A stretch of 48,785 bases of DNA from Bacteroides sp. (GCA_030640625.1 DAOWJB010000076.1:1-48785), one strand, 5' to 3'. Positions 1 to 9,023 are shown, counted from the first letter of the stretch. Numbers and translations: made by a program. Notes: a model not told the origin generated them from the letters alone.

Positions 1-278
1 GGCAGTAATACCTGAATGACGATGAAATAACCCAGCAGGTAACCCAGGACAATCTGCATATAAGAGAACTGGCTGTCCCCCACCCAGCCCGGCAGGGAAA
101 TGAACGTCACCCCCGAAAGGGAGGCACCGATCATTCCAAAGGCAACGACATACCAGGGCGACCTCCTGTTGCCAATAAAAAAAGAGGCATTGTCGGCATG
201 GCGACCCGTCACATGGGAAATGACCAGGATCAGGGCGAAATAGAGCAGGATAACTGTCAGGACGAGGAATGGGGTCAT
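1..278 (-). CDS. Sodium:solute symporter family protein, N-terminal part (cut by window start)
   Basis: Reading the minus strand from the ATG at 276-278 gives an open frame of 92 codons that runs off the window edge. The first ~20 residues form a membrane helix. The sequence [20 protein letters not shown] followed by a second helix and '[12 protein letters not shown]' is the usual opening of SSS-family (solute:sodium symporter) proteins, which import sugars, amino acids or ions with sodium at the inner membrane. The substrate cannot be told from this fragment. It is divergent from recR. The frame has no stop and begins with a plausible start, so it looks like an intact gene rather than a remnant. 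Confidence 0.8.
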   Translation of the reverse strand, partial: MTPFLVLTVILLYFALILVISHVTGRHADNASFFIGNRRSPWYVVAFGMIGASLSGVTFISLPGWVGDSQFSYMQIVLGYLLGYFIVIQVLL

Positions 279-331
279 AATTTCAATTAATCCTTCCGAT
301 GAAGGAATTATTATACAAATAAATAAAAAAA

Positions 332-362
332 TTGCCTGATGAGGAATTTGGTGTTATTTTTG
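332..362 (+). promoter_or_regulatory. Predicted promoter of recR
   Basis: A TTG at 332-334 is followed after 20 bases by TATTTTTG at 355-362. This fits the Bacteroidota housekeeping pattern TTG-N19/20-TAnnTTTG. Transcription would begin near 369, just before the ATG at 386. This argues against the longer upstream TTG start at 332 and supports the RecR start chosen here. Confidence 0.6.
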
Positions 363-385
363 AAAAGTTCCTGAAACCATTTGGC

Positions 386-1033
386 ATGTCAGCATTCCAC
401 AATTATCCCTCAAAACTTTTAGAGCAAGCCGTTCGAGAATTTGCCGCCCTGCCTGGCATTGGTAGCAAGACGGCACTCAGGCTGGTGCTGCACCTTTTGA
501 AACAGGATATGGAAGATGTAGAAAACTTTGGGAATGCCATGATCGAACTCAAAAAAAACATACATCACTGCACGATCTGCCAGAATATTTCCGACACCGA
601 GGTCTGCCAGATCTGTTCAAATCCGAAACGGGACCGGCAACTGGTCTGTGTCGTAGAGAACATCAGGGATGTAATGTCTATCGAGGGGACCAACCAGTAT
701 ACCGGGCTATATCATGTGCTCGGGGGGATCATCTCACCGATCGAGGGGGTCGGTCCCGGCGACCTGACCATTGACCAGCTCGAGCAAAGGATCAAACCGG
801 GTGGCATTGAGGAGGTGATCCTGGCCCTGAGCACAACCATGGAAGGTGATACGACTAATTTCTATATCTATAAACGACTCCAGTCTTACCAGCTCAGGAT
901 AACCACCCTGGCACGCGGTGTAGCCATAGGTGACGAGCTTGAATATGCAGACGAGATCACCCTGGGCCGGTCCATCGTGGACAGGACACCTTTTGAGATT
1001 AATTTCAGTGGACGAAAACAGGACCTCTCCTGA
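386..1033 (+). CDS. recR: Recombination mediator protein RecR
   Basis: RecR works with RecF/RecO in loading RecA onto gapped DNA. The 215-residue product has the full family layout. An N-terminal helix-hairpin-helix ([12 protein letters not shown], residues ~22-33) is followed by a four-cysteine zinc finger (Cys62, Cys65, Cys74, Cys77) and a Toprim domain beginning [11 protein letters not shown], with the acidic Glu91, running to ~175. The start at ATG 386 was chosen because [14 protein letters not shown] matches the normal RecR beginning and the usual length is about 200 residues. An upstream TTG would add 18 residues that overlap a predicted promoter. lysA follows in the same direction after 60 bases with its own -7 box. 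Confidence 0.95.
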   Translation: MSAFHNYPSKLLEQAVREFAALPGIGSKTALRLVLHLLKQDMEDVENFGNAMIELKKNIHHCTICQNISDTEVCQICSNPKRDRQLVCVVENIRDVMSIEGTNQYTGLYHVLGGIISPIEGVGPGDLTIDQLEQRIKPGGIEEVILALSTTMEGDTTNFYIYKRLQSYQLRITTLARGVAIGDELEYADEITLGRSIVDRTPFEINFSGRKQDLS

Positions 1034-1062
1034 TCTGGATTTTTTGTTTCCGGAATCCATCT

Positions 1063-1070
1063 TAAATTTG
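1063..1070 (+). promoter_or_regulatory. Predicted -7 box for lysA
   Basis: TAAATTTG at 1063-1070 matches TAnnTTTG exactly and lies 23 bases before the lysA ATG. The nearest TTTG (1043-1046) is 16 bases upstream, slightly shorter than the preferred 19-20 spacing. Confidence 0.45.
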
Positions 1071-1093
1071 TTATTTACATTAATCCTCTTATC

Positions 1094-2332
1094 ATGGAAC
1101 TTTTAAACAACCAGTATGTCATCGATAACGTACCTGTATGCGATCTCATTCATAAGTATGGATCTCCCATCTACGTATATGATACCGCCAGGATGGAGAA
1201 GCAATACAAGCGACTGGAAAATGCTTTTAAAGGTTCCCGCATAAAAATAAATTATGCCTGCAAGGCACTGACCAATATAAATGTACTGAGATTTTTCAAG
1301 GGAATGGGTTCCGGACTTGATGCGGTTTCCGTTCAGGAAGTGTTGTTGGGACTGAAGGCAGGTTATGATCCACAGGATATTTTATATACGCCCAATTGCG
1401 TATCGATAGAAGAGATCAATGAGGTTATGGACCTGGGAGTGAGGATCAATATAGACAGCATCTCCATACTTGAGCAATTCGGACACCAGCATGGGTTCAA
1501 TATCCCGATATGCATACGGATCAATCCCCATATTATGGCAGGAGGGAACCAGAAGACATCCACCGGGCATATCGATTCAAAATTTGGCATATCCATTTAC
1601 CAGCTGCCACACGTTGAACGGGTCATTGAGACCAATGATATGAAAGTGGAAGGGATCCATATGCATACAGGTTCAGATATTCTTGATGTGGATGTATTCC
1701 TTCGGGGAATTGAGATCCTTCTTGAATCTTCCAGGCATTTTAAGGATCTGGACTACATCGATATAGGATCAGGTTTCAAGGTGGCCTACCGGGATGGGGA
1801 TAACTTTACAGATATAGAATCATTCGGGAAAAGCCTCTCGAAGCGTTTCAACAAGTTTAGCAGTGAATATGGAAAGGACCTGACCCTGATCTTTGAACCC
1901 GGAAAATTCCTGGTAAGCGAGGCAGGCTATTTCCTGGCCAGGGTCAATGTGATCAAACATACAACTGCTACTGTGTTCGCCGGACTCGATACAGGCATGA
2001 ACCACTTTATCCGTCCCATGTTTTATGATTCCTATCACCAGATCATCAATGTGTCAAAACCCAGGGGAAAAACACGTATCTATACAGTCGTAGGCTATAT
2101 TTGTGAAACAGACACATTTGGATGGAACAGGAAAATTACAGAAATTTCCGAAGGAGACGTACTGGCTTTCAAGAATGCCGGTGCCTACTGTTTTGCCATG
2201 TCATCCAATTACAATTCCAGGTACAGGCCGGCTGAAGTAATGGTGCACAAACAAAAAGATTACCTCATCAGGAAAAGGGAAGAACTGGAAGACCTGACCC
2301 GGAACCAGGTGATATTAGATAATATTTTGTAA
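1094..2332 (+). CDS. lysA: Diaminopimelate decarboxylase
   Basis: A PLP enzyme that decarboxylates meso-diaminopimelate to L-lysine, the last step of lysine synthesis. The 412-residue protein has the fold-type III alanine-racemase barrel. The PLP lysine is Lys57 in NYACKALTN. The HMHTGSDI segment (~residues 190-197) corresponds to the family HIGSQ motif. A C-terminal beta domain follows, with YICETDTFGWN (the CES-x-D substrate-binding motif, here CETD) and NAGAYCFAMSSNYN. Length agrees with the family. Ornithine or carboxynorspermidine decarboxylases share the fold, but the CETD and GAY motifs favour LysA. The aspartate-pathway genes thrABC lie far downstream in the window, so lysA is not clustered with them. 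Confidence 0.93.
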   Translation: MELLNNQYVIDNVPVCDLIHKYGSPIYVYDTARMEKQYKRLENAFKGSRIKINYACKALTNINVLRFFKGMGSGLDAVSVQEVLLGLKAGYDPQDILYTPNCVSIEEINEVMDLGVRINIDSISILEQFGHQHGFNIPICIRINPHIMAGGNQKTSTGHIDSKFGISIYQLPHVERVIETNDMKVEGIHMHTGSDILDVDVFLRGIEILLESSRHFKDLDYIDIGSGFKVAYRDGDNFTDIESFGKSLSKRFNKFSSEYGKDLTLIFEPGKFLVSEAGYFLARVNVIKHTTATVFAGLDTGMNHFIRPMFYDSYHQIINVSKPRGKTRIYTVVGYICETDTFGWNRKITEISEGDVLAFKNAGAYCFAMSSNYNSRYRPAEVMVHKQKDYLIRKREELEDLTRNQVILDNIL

Positions 2333-2355
2333 TTTTCAAATATCCAGCACAGTCT

Positions 2356-4320
2356 ATGGATCTCTCCATTATTATTGTCAACTATAACGTCAAGTATTTC
2401 CTGGAGCAATGCCTGCATTCAGTGCAACACTCCTGCGGGAACCTGCAGATGGAGGTCTTTGTGGTTGACAACAATTCTGTGGATGGTTCCTGTGCCATGG
2501 TTCAGGAAAAATTTCCGGATGTAAGCCTGATCCGCAATGATCAGAACCTTGGTTTCTCGGTGGCCAATAACCAGGCTATAAAAAAATCAACCGGGAGATA
2601 TGTTTTGCTCTTGAATCCGGATACCGTCATCGAGGAAGATACCCTTACAAAATGTGTCTCCTATATGGATGAACATCCGGATAGCGGGGGACTGGGTGTA
2701 AAGATGATTGACGGGAAAGGTGATTTCCTCCCGGAATCAAAGAGAAGCCTGCCTACTCCCAGGGTGGCTTTTTATAAGATTTTCGGACTCTCAAGACTTT
2801 TTCCAAGATCCCGCACATTCTCCAGATACCATCTTGGTTATCTTGACAAGGACCAGATCCATCAGATTGAAATTCTGCCCGGGGCCTTTATGATGCTGCG
2901 CAAATCCGCCCTGGACAAGATCGGAATTCTGGATGAAGACTTTTTCATGTACGGGGAAGATATTGATATCTCATACCGCCTGCTGAATGCCGGGTACAAG
3001 AATGTATACTACCCGGAAACAACCATCATCCATTACAAGGGAGAAAGCACAAAAAAAGGATCAATGAACTATGTGCTTACCTTCTACAACGCAATGATCA
3101 TTTTTGCCAGGAAACACTTTTCAAAGAAAATGGCCAAAAGCTATGCGGCCATAATTAACCTGGCCGTCTACTTCAGGGCATTCCTCGCCCTGCTAAGGCG
3201 TTTTGTAAAAAATTTCTCCCTGCCCATTGTCCAGGCCGTTCTCATCTATATTGGTTTCTCCCTGATCAAACCGTTATGGGAGCTTTACAAGTTCCAGGGC
3301 AGCAGCCAGTATCCCAGGGAGTATATGACCATCGTTGTTCCGGCATATATCCTTATCTGGCTACTCGCCCTGTTCTTTTCCGAAGCCTATGACACACCGG
3401 TAAAGCCCTCACGCATCTTTAAAGGAATTTTCACGGGCACCCTTATCATTCTGGTAATCTATGCCCTGCTTTCTGAATCCCTCCGGTTTTCCAGGGCCCT
3501 CCTGTTGATGGGGGCTGTATGGGCCTTGATATCCAGTTACCTGATCAGCCTGGTTTTCCATTTTTTACGGATTACAGGATTCAGGTTCGACCTGAAAAGA
3601 AATAAAAAAATAATCATTATCGGAAAACACGATGAATCCTGGCGGGTCGAATCAATGCTTAAAAAAGCAGAAGCAAAGGGGTTTATTGCTGGCTATGTTA
3701 ATCCGGAAGTTGATGATGATGACACTTATATAGGCCATATTGACCAGCTGGAGGAGATCATCAAGATCAATCATATCGACGAGATTATTTTCTGTGCGCG
3801 GGATATATCTTCCCAGGATATCATCCGCAAGATGATGTTGTTAACCAATGGCAGGGTGGAATATAAAATTGCCCCGCCCGAAAGCCTTTCCATTATAGGC
3901 AGCCATTCAATCAATACCCCGGGAGATCTATATCTGATTGACTTTGAGTCGATTAACAAGCCGGCGAACCGGCGTAACAAAAAATTCTTTGATGTTGTTT
4001 CATCCATCATCCTGCTAATAAGTGCACCCATACTGCTGTTTATGGTAAAGCATCCCATGCAGGCCCTGGTCAACATTTTCAGGGTGCTTTCAGGCAGGTA
4101 CTCCTGGGTTGGTTTCCACCCGGATCCGGAACACCTGAACCTGCCAGCCATCAAACCCGGGATCCTGTTCCCTTCTGATGCACTTGGCAGCGATAATGCC
4201 GATTCAGAAACCCTGGCCAATCTGAATATTATGTACATCAAGAATTACAGCGTCTTTACGGATGCCATGATCCTGCTCCGGAACATCCGTCATATTGGAA
4301 GGAAAGATCCGGAAATGTAA
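2356..4320 (+). CDS. GT2 glycosyltransferase fused to membrane, Rossmann-like and reduced sugar-transferase segments
   Basis: Residues 1-245 are a family 2 glycosyltransferase. They open with LSIIIVNYNVKYFLEQCL, carry VVDNNSVDGS for nucleotide-sugar binding, NPDT at 87-90 in the DxD position, and the acidic MYGEDIDISYRL (198-209) as likely catalytic base region. About four hydrophobic segments follow (~265-310, 323-343, 358-372, 380-405). Next comes a Rossmann-like stretch starting KKIIIIGKHDESW (~417-500), and then a tail (543-650) that resembles the ends of polyprenyl-phosphate sugar transferases (FFDVVSSIILLISAPIL, then FRVLSGRYSWVGFHP and KPGI). The catalytic middle of such transferases is missing between them. 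The protein probably sits at the inner membrane and makes surface polysaccharide or lipid-linked glycan. Acceptor and sugar are unknown. lysA ends 23 bases upstream. Confidence 0.8.
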   Translation: MDLSIIIVNYNVKYFLEQCLHSVQHSCGNLQMEVFVVDNNSVDGSCAMVQEKFPDVSLIRNDQNLGFSVANNQAIKKSTGRYVLLLNPDTVIEEDTLTKCVSYMDEHPDSGGLGVKMIDGKGDFLPESKRSLPTPRVAFYKIFGLSRLFPRSRTFSRYHLGYLDKDQIHQIEILPGAFMMLRKSALDKIGILDEDFFMYGEDIDISYRLLNAGYKNVYYPETTIIHYKGESTKKGSMNYVLTFYNAMIIFARKHFSKKMAKSYAAIINLAVYFRAFLALLRRFVKNFSLPIVQAVLIYIGFSLIKPLWELYKFQGSSQYPREYMTIVVPAYILIWLLALFFSEAYDTPVKPSRIFKGIFTGTLIILVIYALLSESLRFSRALLLMGAVWALISSYLISLVFHFLRITGFRFDLKRNKKIIIIGKHDESWRVESMLKKAEAKGFIAGYVNPEVDDDDTYIGHIDQLEEIIKINHIDEIIFCARDISSQDIIRKMMLLTNGRVEYKIAPPESLSIIGSHSINTPGDLYLIDFESINKPANRRNKKFFDVVSSIILLISAPILLFMVKHPMQALVNIFRVLSGRYSWVGFHPDPEHLNLPAIKPGILFPSDALGSDNADSETLANLNIMYIKNYSVFTDAMILLRNIRHIGRKDPEM

Positions 4321-4367
4321 GTTTGCTCCGAAACTTTTTTTATTTTTATCCAGTCTTAATAGTGAAA

Positions 4368-5756
4368 ATGGCCCAGATCGAGATCATATTACCAGCCATG
4401 GGAGAAGGGATTATTGAAGCCGAGATCACCCGGTGGCTTGTACATGAGGGAGACCATGTTGAAATTGACACTCCCGTGGTAGAAGTGGCGACTGACAAGG
4501 TTGACAGCGAGATTCCTTCTCCGGGGACCGGTATCATCTTCAAGATCTTTCTCGCTGAGGGAGATGTGCCAAAAGTAGGGCAGGTGATTGCCCTGATCTC
4601 GACCGGAACAGACGATGACAGGCAGTCCAACGAAAACCTGACCGGAGAGGATCCTGCAACAGGTACAGAGGAAAGCGCAGCCAAACAAGCTGAGGATATC
4701 AGAAAGCAACGGGAAGTTGAGAAGAAAGCTGCCAGCAGCCTGGTATTTGAGAACAGGAATCTTGCATCTGTTGCATTCCTGTCACCGGTCATCAGAAAAA
4801 TCGCCAGGGATCACGGCCTGTCCCCTGACGAACTTCAATATGTTCAGGGTACAGGGAAAGGAGGCAGGATAACCAGGGCAGACCTGCTCGAATACCTGGA
4901 CAGAAAGAAGAATGCAGATGATAACATAACCGTCCCCCATAAGCCACAATCCCCAAAAGCGGAATCTGCCCCCAAAGAAACATCGCCCGGTACAAAACAA
5001 AGGACCAAAGCTACCCTAATCAGCCGGGATCAAATTTATGGTACGGGTGAATCAAGGGTAGAGGAAATGGACCGGATGAGAAAACTCATTGCAGATCACA
5101 TGGTCTATTCCAAACAGACAGCCCCTCATGTCACTTCCTTTGTGGAATCGGATGTTACGCAGATGATCAGATGGAGGGATATGGTCAAGGAAGAATTTCT
5201 GCAACAATACAAACAAAAACTTACCATTACCACCCTGATCCTGGAGGCCGTTGCCAAATCCCTCAAGGAATTTCCATCCATTAATGTTTCTTTGGACGGC
5301 TATCAGATCATTCATAAAACTTCCATCAATATAGGCATGGCTGCGGCCCTGCCTGACGGGAACCTGATCGTTCCTGTCATCCGGCATGCGGACCAACTTA
5401 ACCTTCCGGGTCTGGCCGCTGCAGTGAATGACCTGGCCAACCGCGCGAGGTCCAATAAGCTTCAGCCTGCAGAAATTCAGGGAGGAACCTTCACTGTTAC
5501 CAACCTTGGCAATTTCAGTAATATAGCAGGTACACCGGTGATCAACCAGCCTGAAGTGGCCATCCTGGCAGTTGGTGCTATTCAAAAGAAACCGGCAGTG
5601 GTGGAAACGCCCCAGGGAGATACCATCGGGATCCGTCAAATGGTAATCCTTTCCCTGTCCTATGATCACCGCATTGTGAACGGTGCGCTGGGAGGGTCCT
5701 TCCTGAACAGCATTGCCAACACGCTACAAAACTTTGATCAGGAAAGAAGTATTTAA
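4368..5756 (+). CDS. 2-oxoacid dehydrogenase complex E2 (dihydrolipoamide acyltransferase)
   Basis: The E2 core transfers the acyl group from lipoate to CoA. The 462-residue protein has one lipoyl domain with lipoylated Lys44 in VATDKVDSEI. A charged linker leads to the E3/E1-binding domain (~136-177, SPVIRKIARDHG...GGRITRADLLEYL), and a second linker leads to the catalytic acyltransferase domain (~230-460). The catalytic histidine is His434 in SYDHRIVNGALGG. The usual HxxxDG aspartate is Asn438. The start was set at ATG 4368 because MAQIEIILPAMGEG is the standard lipoyl-domain opening. The longer frame only adds 15 hydrophobic residues. E1 is encoded at 19107-21530 and E3 is not in the window. 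Whether the substrate is pyruvate or branched-chain 2-oxoacids cannot be settled from sequence; the fused E1 is often annotated as branched-chain. Confidence 0.9.
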   Translation: MAQIEIILPAMGEGIIEAEITRWLVHEGDHVEIDTPVVEVATDKVDSEIPSPGTGIIFKIFLAEGDVPKVGQVIALISTGTDDDRQSNENLTGEDPATGTEESAAKQAEDIRKQREVEKKAASSLVFENRNLASVAFLSPVIRKIARDHGLSPDELQYVQGTGKGGRITRADLLEYLDRKKNADDNITVPHKPQSPKAESAPKETSPGTKQRTKATLISRDQIYGTGESRVEEMDRMRKLIADHMVYSKQTAPHVTSFVESDVTQMIRWRDMVKEEFLQQYKQKLTITTLILEAVAKSLKEFPSINVSLDGYQIIHKTSINIGMAAALPDGNLIVPVIRHADQLNLPGLAAAVNDLANRARSNKLQPAEIQGGTFTVTNLGNFSNIAGTPVINQPEVAILAVGAIQKKPAVVETPQGDTIGIRQMVILSLSYDHRIVNGALGGSFLNSIANTLQNFDQERSI

Positions 5757-5860
5757 CCATTCTGCCTGACCTGACGGTTGGTGGTAAATCTAAGCCCATT
5801 CACCTCTTCCACAAACCCTGTCGGTTAAAAATATGGTTATTAACAGTCCGGGACCACGTA

Positions 5861-5896
5861 TTGATGGTTGTTCTTTCAGTTAAATTTGTAAATTTG
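5861..5896 (+). promoter_or_regulatory. Two overlapping predicted promoters for the PorE-like gene cluster
   Basis: Two exact TAnnTTTG boxes, TAAATTTG at 5881-5888 and again at 5889-5896, lie head to tail. Each has a TTG at a workable distance: 5861-5863 (17 bases) and 5868-5870 (18 bases). They lie 28 bases before the ATG at 5925. Either the region has two start sites 8 bases apart or one box is redundant. Confidence 0.6.
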
Positions 5897-5924
5897 TTAC
5901 ATACCACTCTGATGTCCGAAATTT

Positions 5925-8900
5925 ATGAAACGTCATTCCGCACTTCTATTCCTTTTCATAATGCTTGCTCAATACGTCTTCACCCAGAGCGAGAGCAACT
6001 TCCGGGAAATGTTTCTGTATGCTGAATCAGAATTCCTGTTCGAGGAATATGCCGAAGCACTTCCGAATTACCTGCGACTGAACAAGCAGTATCCGGATAA
6101 TGACAACATCAATTTTAAACTAGGTGTCTGTTATCTCAATGACACTTATGAAAAAGACAAGGCAATCAGTTTTCTGGAAAAAGCCGTCCAGAACATCAAT
6201 CCGAAGTACAAGGAAAATAGCTTCAAGGAAACGGGAGCCCCGATGGAAGCCAATTTTTACCTTGGTAACGCCTACCGGATCAATAATGAGCTTAATAGAG
6301 CCATTGAAACCTATAAGCATTTTAAGGATCAGGCCGATCCAGAGCTATATGACCTGGACCTGGTGAATGAACAGATCACTGCCTGTGAAAATGCAATTGA
6401 TCTTAAAACAAGGCCTGTAGATATTGAAATCGTCAATCTGGGTGACCGGATCAATACGAGATTCTCGGATGTTCAACCCGTCATTTCCGGTGATGAATCC
6501 AAGCTTGTTTTTGTTCAAAAACAACCCTTTTTTGATGCACTCGCCTTCTCGGAGAAAATTGATGGAGAGTGGTCATTCCCAAGAATATTGATGGAAGAAT
6601 TGCAGGTGGATGAAGATGTATACCCGACCTGCCTCTCACATGACGGAAATACACTGATCATTTACCGCAATGATAATTTCACGGGCAACCTTTATACCAG
6701 TAATTATGCCGATGGCAGATGGTCTCCCCTTGTCAAGCTGAATGAAAACATTAACACAAAATACTGGGAATCCCATGCCTCCCTGAATAATACAGGAGAC
6801 ACGCTGTTTTTTACCAGCAATCGAAAGGGAGGATATGGTGGACTGGATATTTATTATTCAGTGAAAGGATCGAACAATGACTGGGGACAGGCCATAAATC
6901 TGGGGCCCACTATCAATACGAAATACAACGAAGAAACCCCTTTTATTACTTCTGATGGCAAAACACTTTATTTCAGCTCTTACGGGCATTATAACATGGG
7001 GGGTTATGATGTTCTTTACACAACAAGGCTGGACAACGGGAAATGGGCTGTTCCCATTAATGCGGGCTACCCGATCAATACAACGGACGATGATGTATTC
7101 TTCAATCCTGTTCAGAACGGTGCATATGCCTATTTTTCACGGTTCCTGGACGATGGCCTGGGCCGTACCGATATCTACCGTTTGGAGATCTTCTCAAAAA
7201 CCCACCCCAGGAAGTTCCAGGTAAACGGAATGGTGAGCGTAGAGGATGAAGCCAGCCTGACCAGTCCGGTCCGGATCGCCGTAGTCGAGCATTATACACG
7301 GGACACAGTAGCCGTTACCTATGCCGACCCGTCAACCGGGGCATTCACCTTTACGGCTGTTGCAGGCGCCTATGATCTGCTTGTGGAAGGGGAAGATTAT
7401 GAAACTGCCTCACGAAGCATGGAAATACCCGAGGATTACCTCGAGAAGGAACTGGCGCTGACTTCGGCCATCCTGCTCACCCTGTCCAGGCACCTGATGG
7501 ACATGCAACCAAAAATCGTGGATAAGATAAAAGTAAGTGACACATTGATCATTGTTGACTCGGACGATCCTATTGAGATTCCCATGACACTTGAAAGGGA
7601 TTCCGAACTGGATGTGGATATATATCACAATGGTATGCTCAATCGATTTGAATCGCATGAAATTGAAAGAAGGAGGTATGTTTATACATATGTCCCGGTG
7701 CCAGGTGAAAACCTGCTAAAGTTCAAGCTGACAGACAGGCGGGGTAACCTCAGTTACAAGGATATACGTGTCATTTATACGCCAGCTGTCCTCTCCGCCG
7801 AGGATAGTCTCGCAATGGTGGCAGCAGCCATGGCTGCGAAAACACTTTCTGAAGATGAACTTGAGGCATACAGGCAAAGGCTGGCTGAGAATGCTCATGG
7901 GGACCTTAAAGAAGTATTGAAGAACCTGGGTCTTGCAGCTGCCGGGATCTTCTCGGTTGACCAGCTGGTTAAACACCTCAAAGAGCAGGCTGCATCTCAT
8001 GATTATACAGAAGAGGATGTTGACAGGCTGATCGTGATCACCCCGTTTGACGAACTGGCATGGACAAAACAGTTACACCGAAACATGACAGCCGCTGCAG
8101 ACGGTGACCTGAAAAATGTATTGGAAGAATTAAACCTTGATGATGAAGGTATCATCAGCGAGAAAGAACTCGTGAGTTACCTTAAAACCCAGGCAGCAGA
8201 AAATGATTATACCCCCCAGGATGTCGATGACCTGATCCTTAAGGTCTTGCAGATCAAGTACCTGAGTGATTACCTTGATCAGCTCATCAACATTTGTCCG
8301 GATGATAACCTGCGAACGGCATTGGAGGATATTGATCTTAACCAGGCCGGGCTGACCAACCTGACGGAATTATATGAACATGTGCTGGACCAGGCCGAAA
8401 GTTACGGCTATGGTACAGGATCTGCCAACAGGCTGTTTGCGGAACTCGCCCAGCATATGGACCTGCAGGTGCTGATTGATCATCTGGCAGCTGTATCCTC
8501 CGGAGATTTGCAGCTATTGCTGAGCGGACTGGATCCCGAAGCAGAGGGTCTTGAAAATGCCACAGATCTGACACTGTACCTGCTTGATGCAGCCGGGAAG
8601 CATGATTATACGCAGGAGGATGTACTGAGGCTGCTGATGGATTATATTGGGAGAGAGGATCTTAAAGAGATCATTGAAATCCTCATCAGTATCTCCTCGG
8701 GTGACCTGCAGGATGTACTGATCAATCTTGACCTGGAGCGGGATGGTATCCATGACCTGGCAGACCTGTTCTATTATCTTCTGGATCAGGCAGCCAGCCA
8801 TGATTATACGGAAGATGATGTGATCAAGCTCTTCCTGGATCTGCTGAAGATCCTTGAAGATGAATCACTGGCGAATGAATTATCAGCCACCATCGACCAG

Positions 8901-9023
8901 GATATCGATACCGGGGCCCGGAAATATTGGTATTTCTGGGTCCTTGGCGGTTTGCTGCTGATCTTTGCAGTCATCCTGATTCGCAGGAAGAAGAAATCTG
9001 AAGAAACCAACCAGACAGTGTGA
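5925..9023 (+). CDS. Exported TPR/PD40-propeller protein with five C-terminal ~67-residue repeats and a membrane anchor (PorE-like)
   Basis: The 1032-residue product starts with a signal peptide (hydrophobic core ~5-18). Residues ~25-160 are TPR-like (YLGNAYRINNELNRAIETY). Residues ~165-425 form a PD40/TolB-type beta-propeller with blade motifs TSNRKGGYGGLDIYYS and SSYGHYNMGGYDVLY. Residues ~430-515 look like a carboxypeptidase-regulatory-type beta-sandwich, followed by another beta-rich stretch to ~620. Residues 659 to ~985 hold five helical repeats beginning at 659, 727, 794, 860 and 926. A single membrane helix at ~1001-1020 is followed by RRKKK, which predicts a C-terminus in the cytoplasm and the rest in the periplasm. 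TPR + propeller + regulatory domain recalls PorE of the type IX secretion system, but the OmpA domain is replaced by repeats and an anchor. First of three paralogues. Function unknown. Confidence 0.85.
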   Translation: MKRHSALLFLFIMLAQYVFTQSESNFREMFLYAESEFLFEEYAEALPNYLRLNKQYPDNDNINFKLGVCYLNDTYEKDKAISFLEKAVQNINPKYKENSFKETGAPMEANFYLGNAYRINNELNRAIETYKHFKDQADPELYDLDLVNEQITACENAIDLKTRPVDIEIVNLGDRINTRFSDVQPVISGDESKLVFVQKQPFFDALAFSEKIDGEWSFPRILMEELQVDEDVYPTCLSHDGNTLIIYRNDNFTGNLYTSNYADGRWSPLVKLNENINTKYWESHASLNNTGDTLFFTSNRKGGYGGLDIYYSVKGSNNDWGQAINLGPTINTKYNEETPFITSDGKTLYFSSYGHYNMGGYDVLYTTRLDNGKWAVPINAGYPINTTDDDVFFNPVQNGAYAYFSRFLDDGLGRTDIYRLEIFSKTHPRKFQVNGMVSVEDEASLTSPVRIAVVEHYTRDTVAVTYADPSTGAFTFTAVAGAYDLLVEGEDYETASRSMEIPEDYLEKELALTSAILLTLSRHLMDMQPKIVDKIKVSDTLIIVDSDDPIEIPMTLERDSELDVDIYHNGMLNRFESHEIERRRYVYTYVPVPGENLLKFKLTDRRGNLSYKDIRVIYTPAVLSAEDSLAMVAAAMAAKTLSEDELEAYRQRLAENAHGDLKEVLKNLGLAAAGIFSVDQLVKHLKEQAASHDYTEEDVDRLIVITPFDELAWTKQLHRNMTAAADGDLKNVLEELNLDDEGIISEKELVSYLKTQAAENDYTPQDVDDLILKVLQIKYLSDYLDQLINICPDDNLRTALEDIDLNQAGLTNLTELYEHVLDQAESYGYGTGSANRLFAELAQHMDLQVLIDHLAAVSSGDLQLLLSGLDPEAEGLENATDLTLYLLDAAGKHDYTQEDVLRLLMDYIGREDLKEIIEILISISSGDLQDVLINLDLERDGIHDLADLFYYLLDQAASHDYTEDDVIKLFLDLLKILEDESLANELSATIDQDIDTGARKYWYFWVLGGLLLIFAVILIRRKKKSEETNQTV
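7899..8879 (+). repeat. Five tandem ~67-residue protein repeats within the first PorE-like gene
   Basis: Repeat units start at protein residues 659, 727, 794, 860 and 926, so the periods are 68, 67, 66 and 66. Each begins GDLxxVLxxL (unit 3 has DNL) and contains a G-[IL] turn, a helix ending LxxQA, and the motif [SK]HDYTxxDV (SHDYTEEDV, ENDYTPQDV, degenerate SYGYGTGSA, KHDYTQEDV, SHDYTEDDV). At DNA level the motif is partly kept (catgattata in units 1, 4 and 5), but the units have diverged, so this is an old duplication. I do not recognise the repeat family. Confidence 0.85.

Noticed and set aside
332-385. Longer RecR start at the TTG at 332
   Set aside because: The extra 18 residues are not family-like and the region is a good promoter (TTG-N20-TATTTTTG).
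5052-5669. Open frame of 205 codons on the minus strand
   Set aside because: Antisense to the E2 catalytic domain; no motifs; explained by codon bias of the real gene.
7899-8879. A CRISPR array or DNA-level tandem repeat
   Set aside because: The periodicity is in the protein (~67 residues). The DNA units are diverged and in frame, with no short identical repeats and unique spacers.
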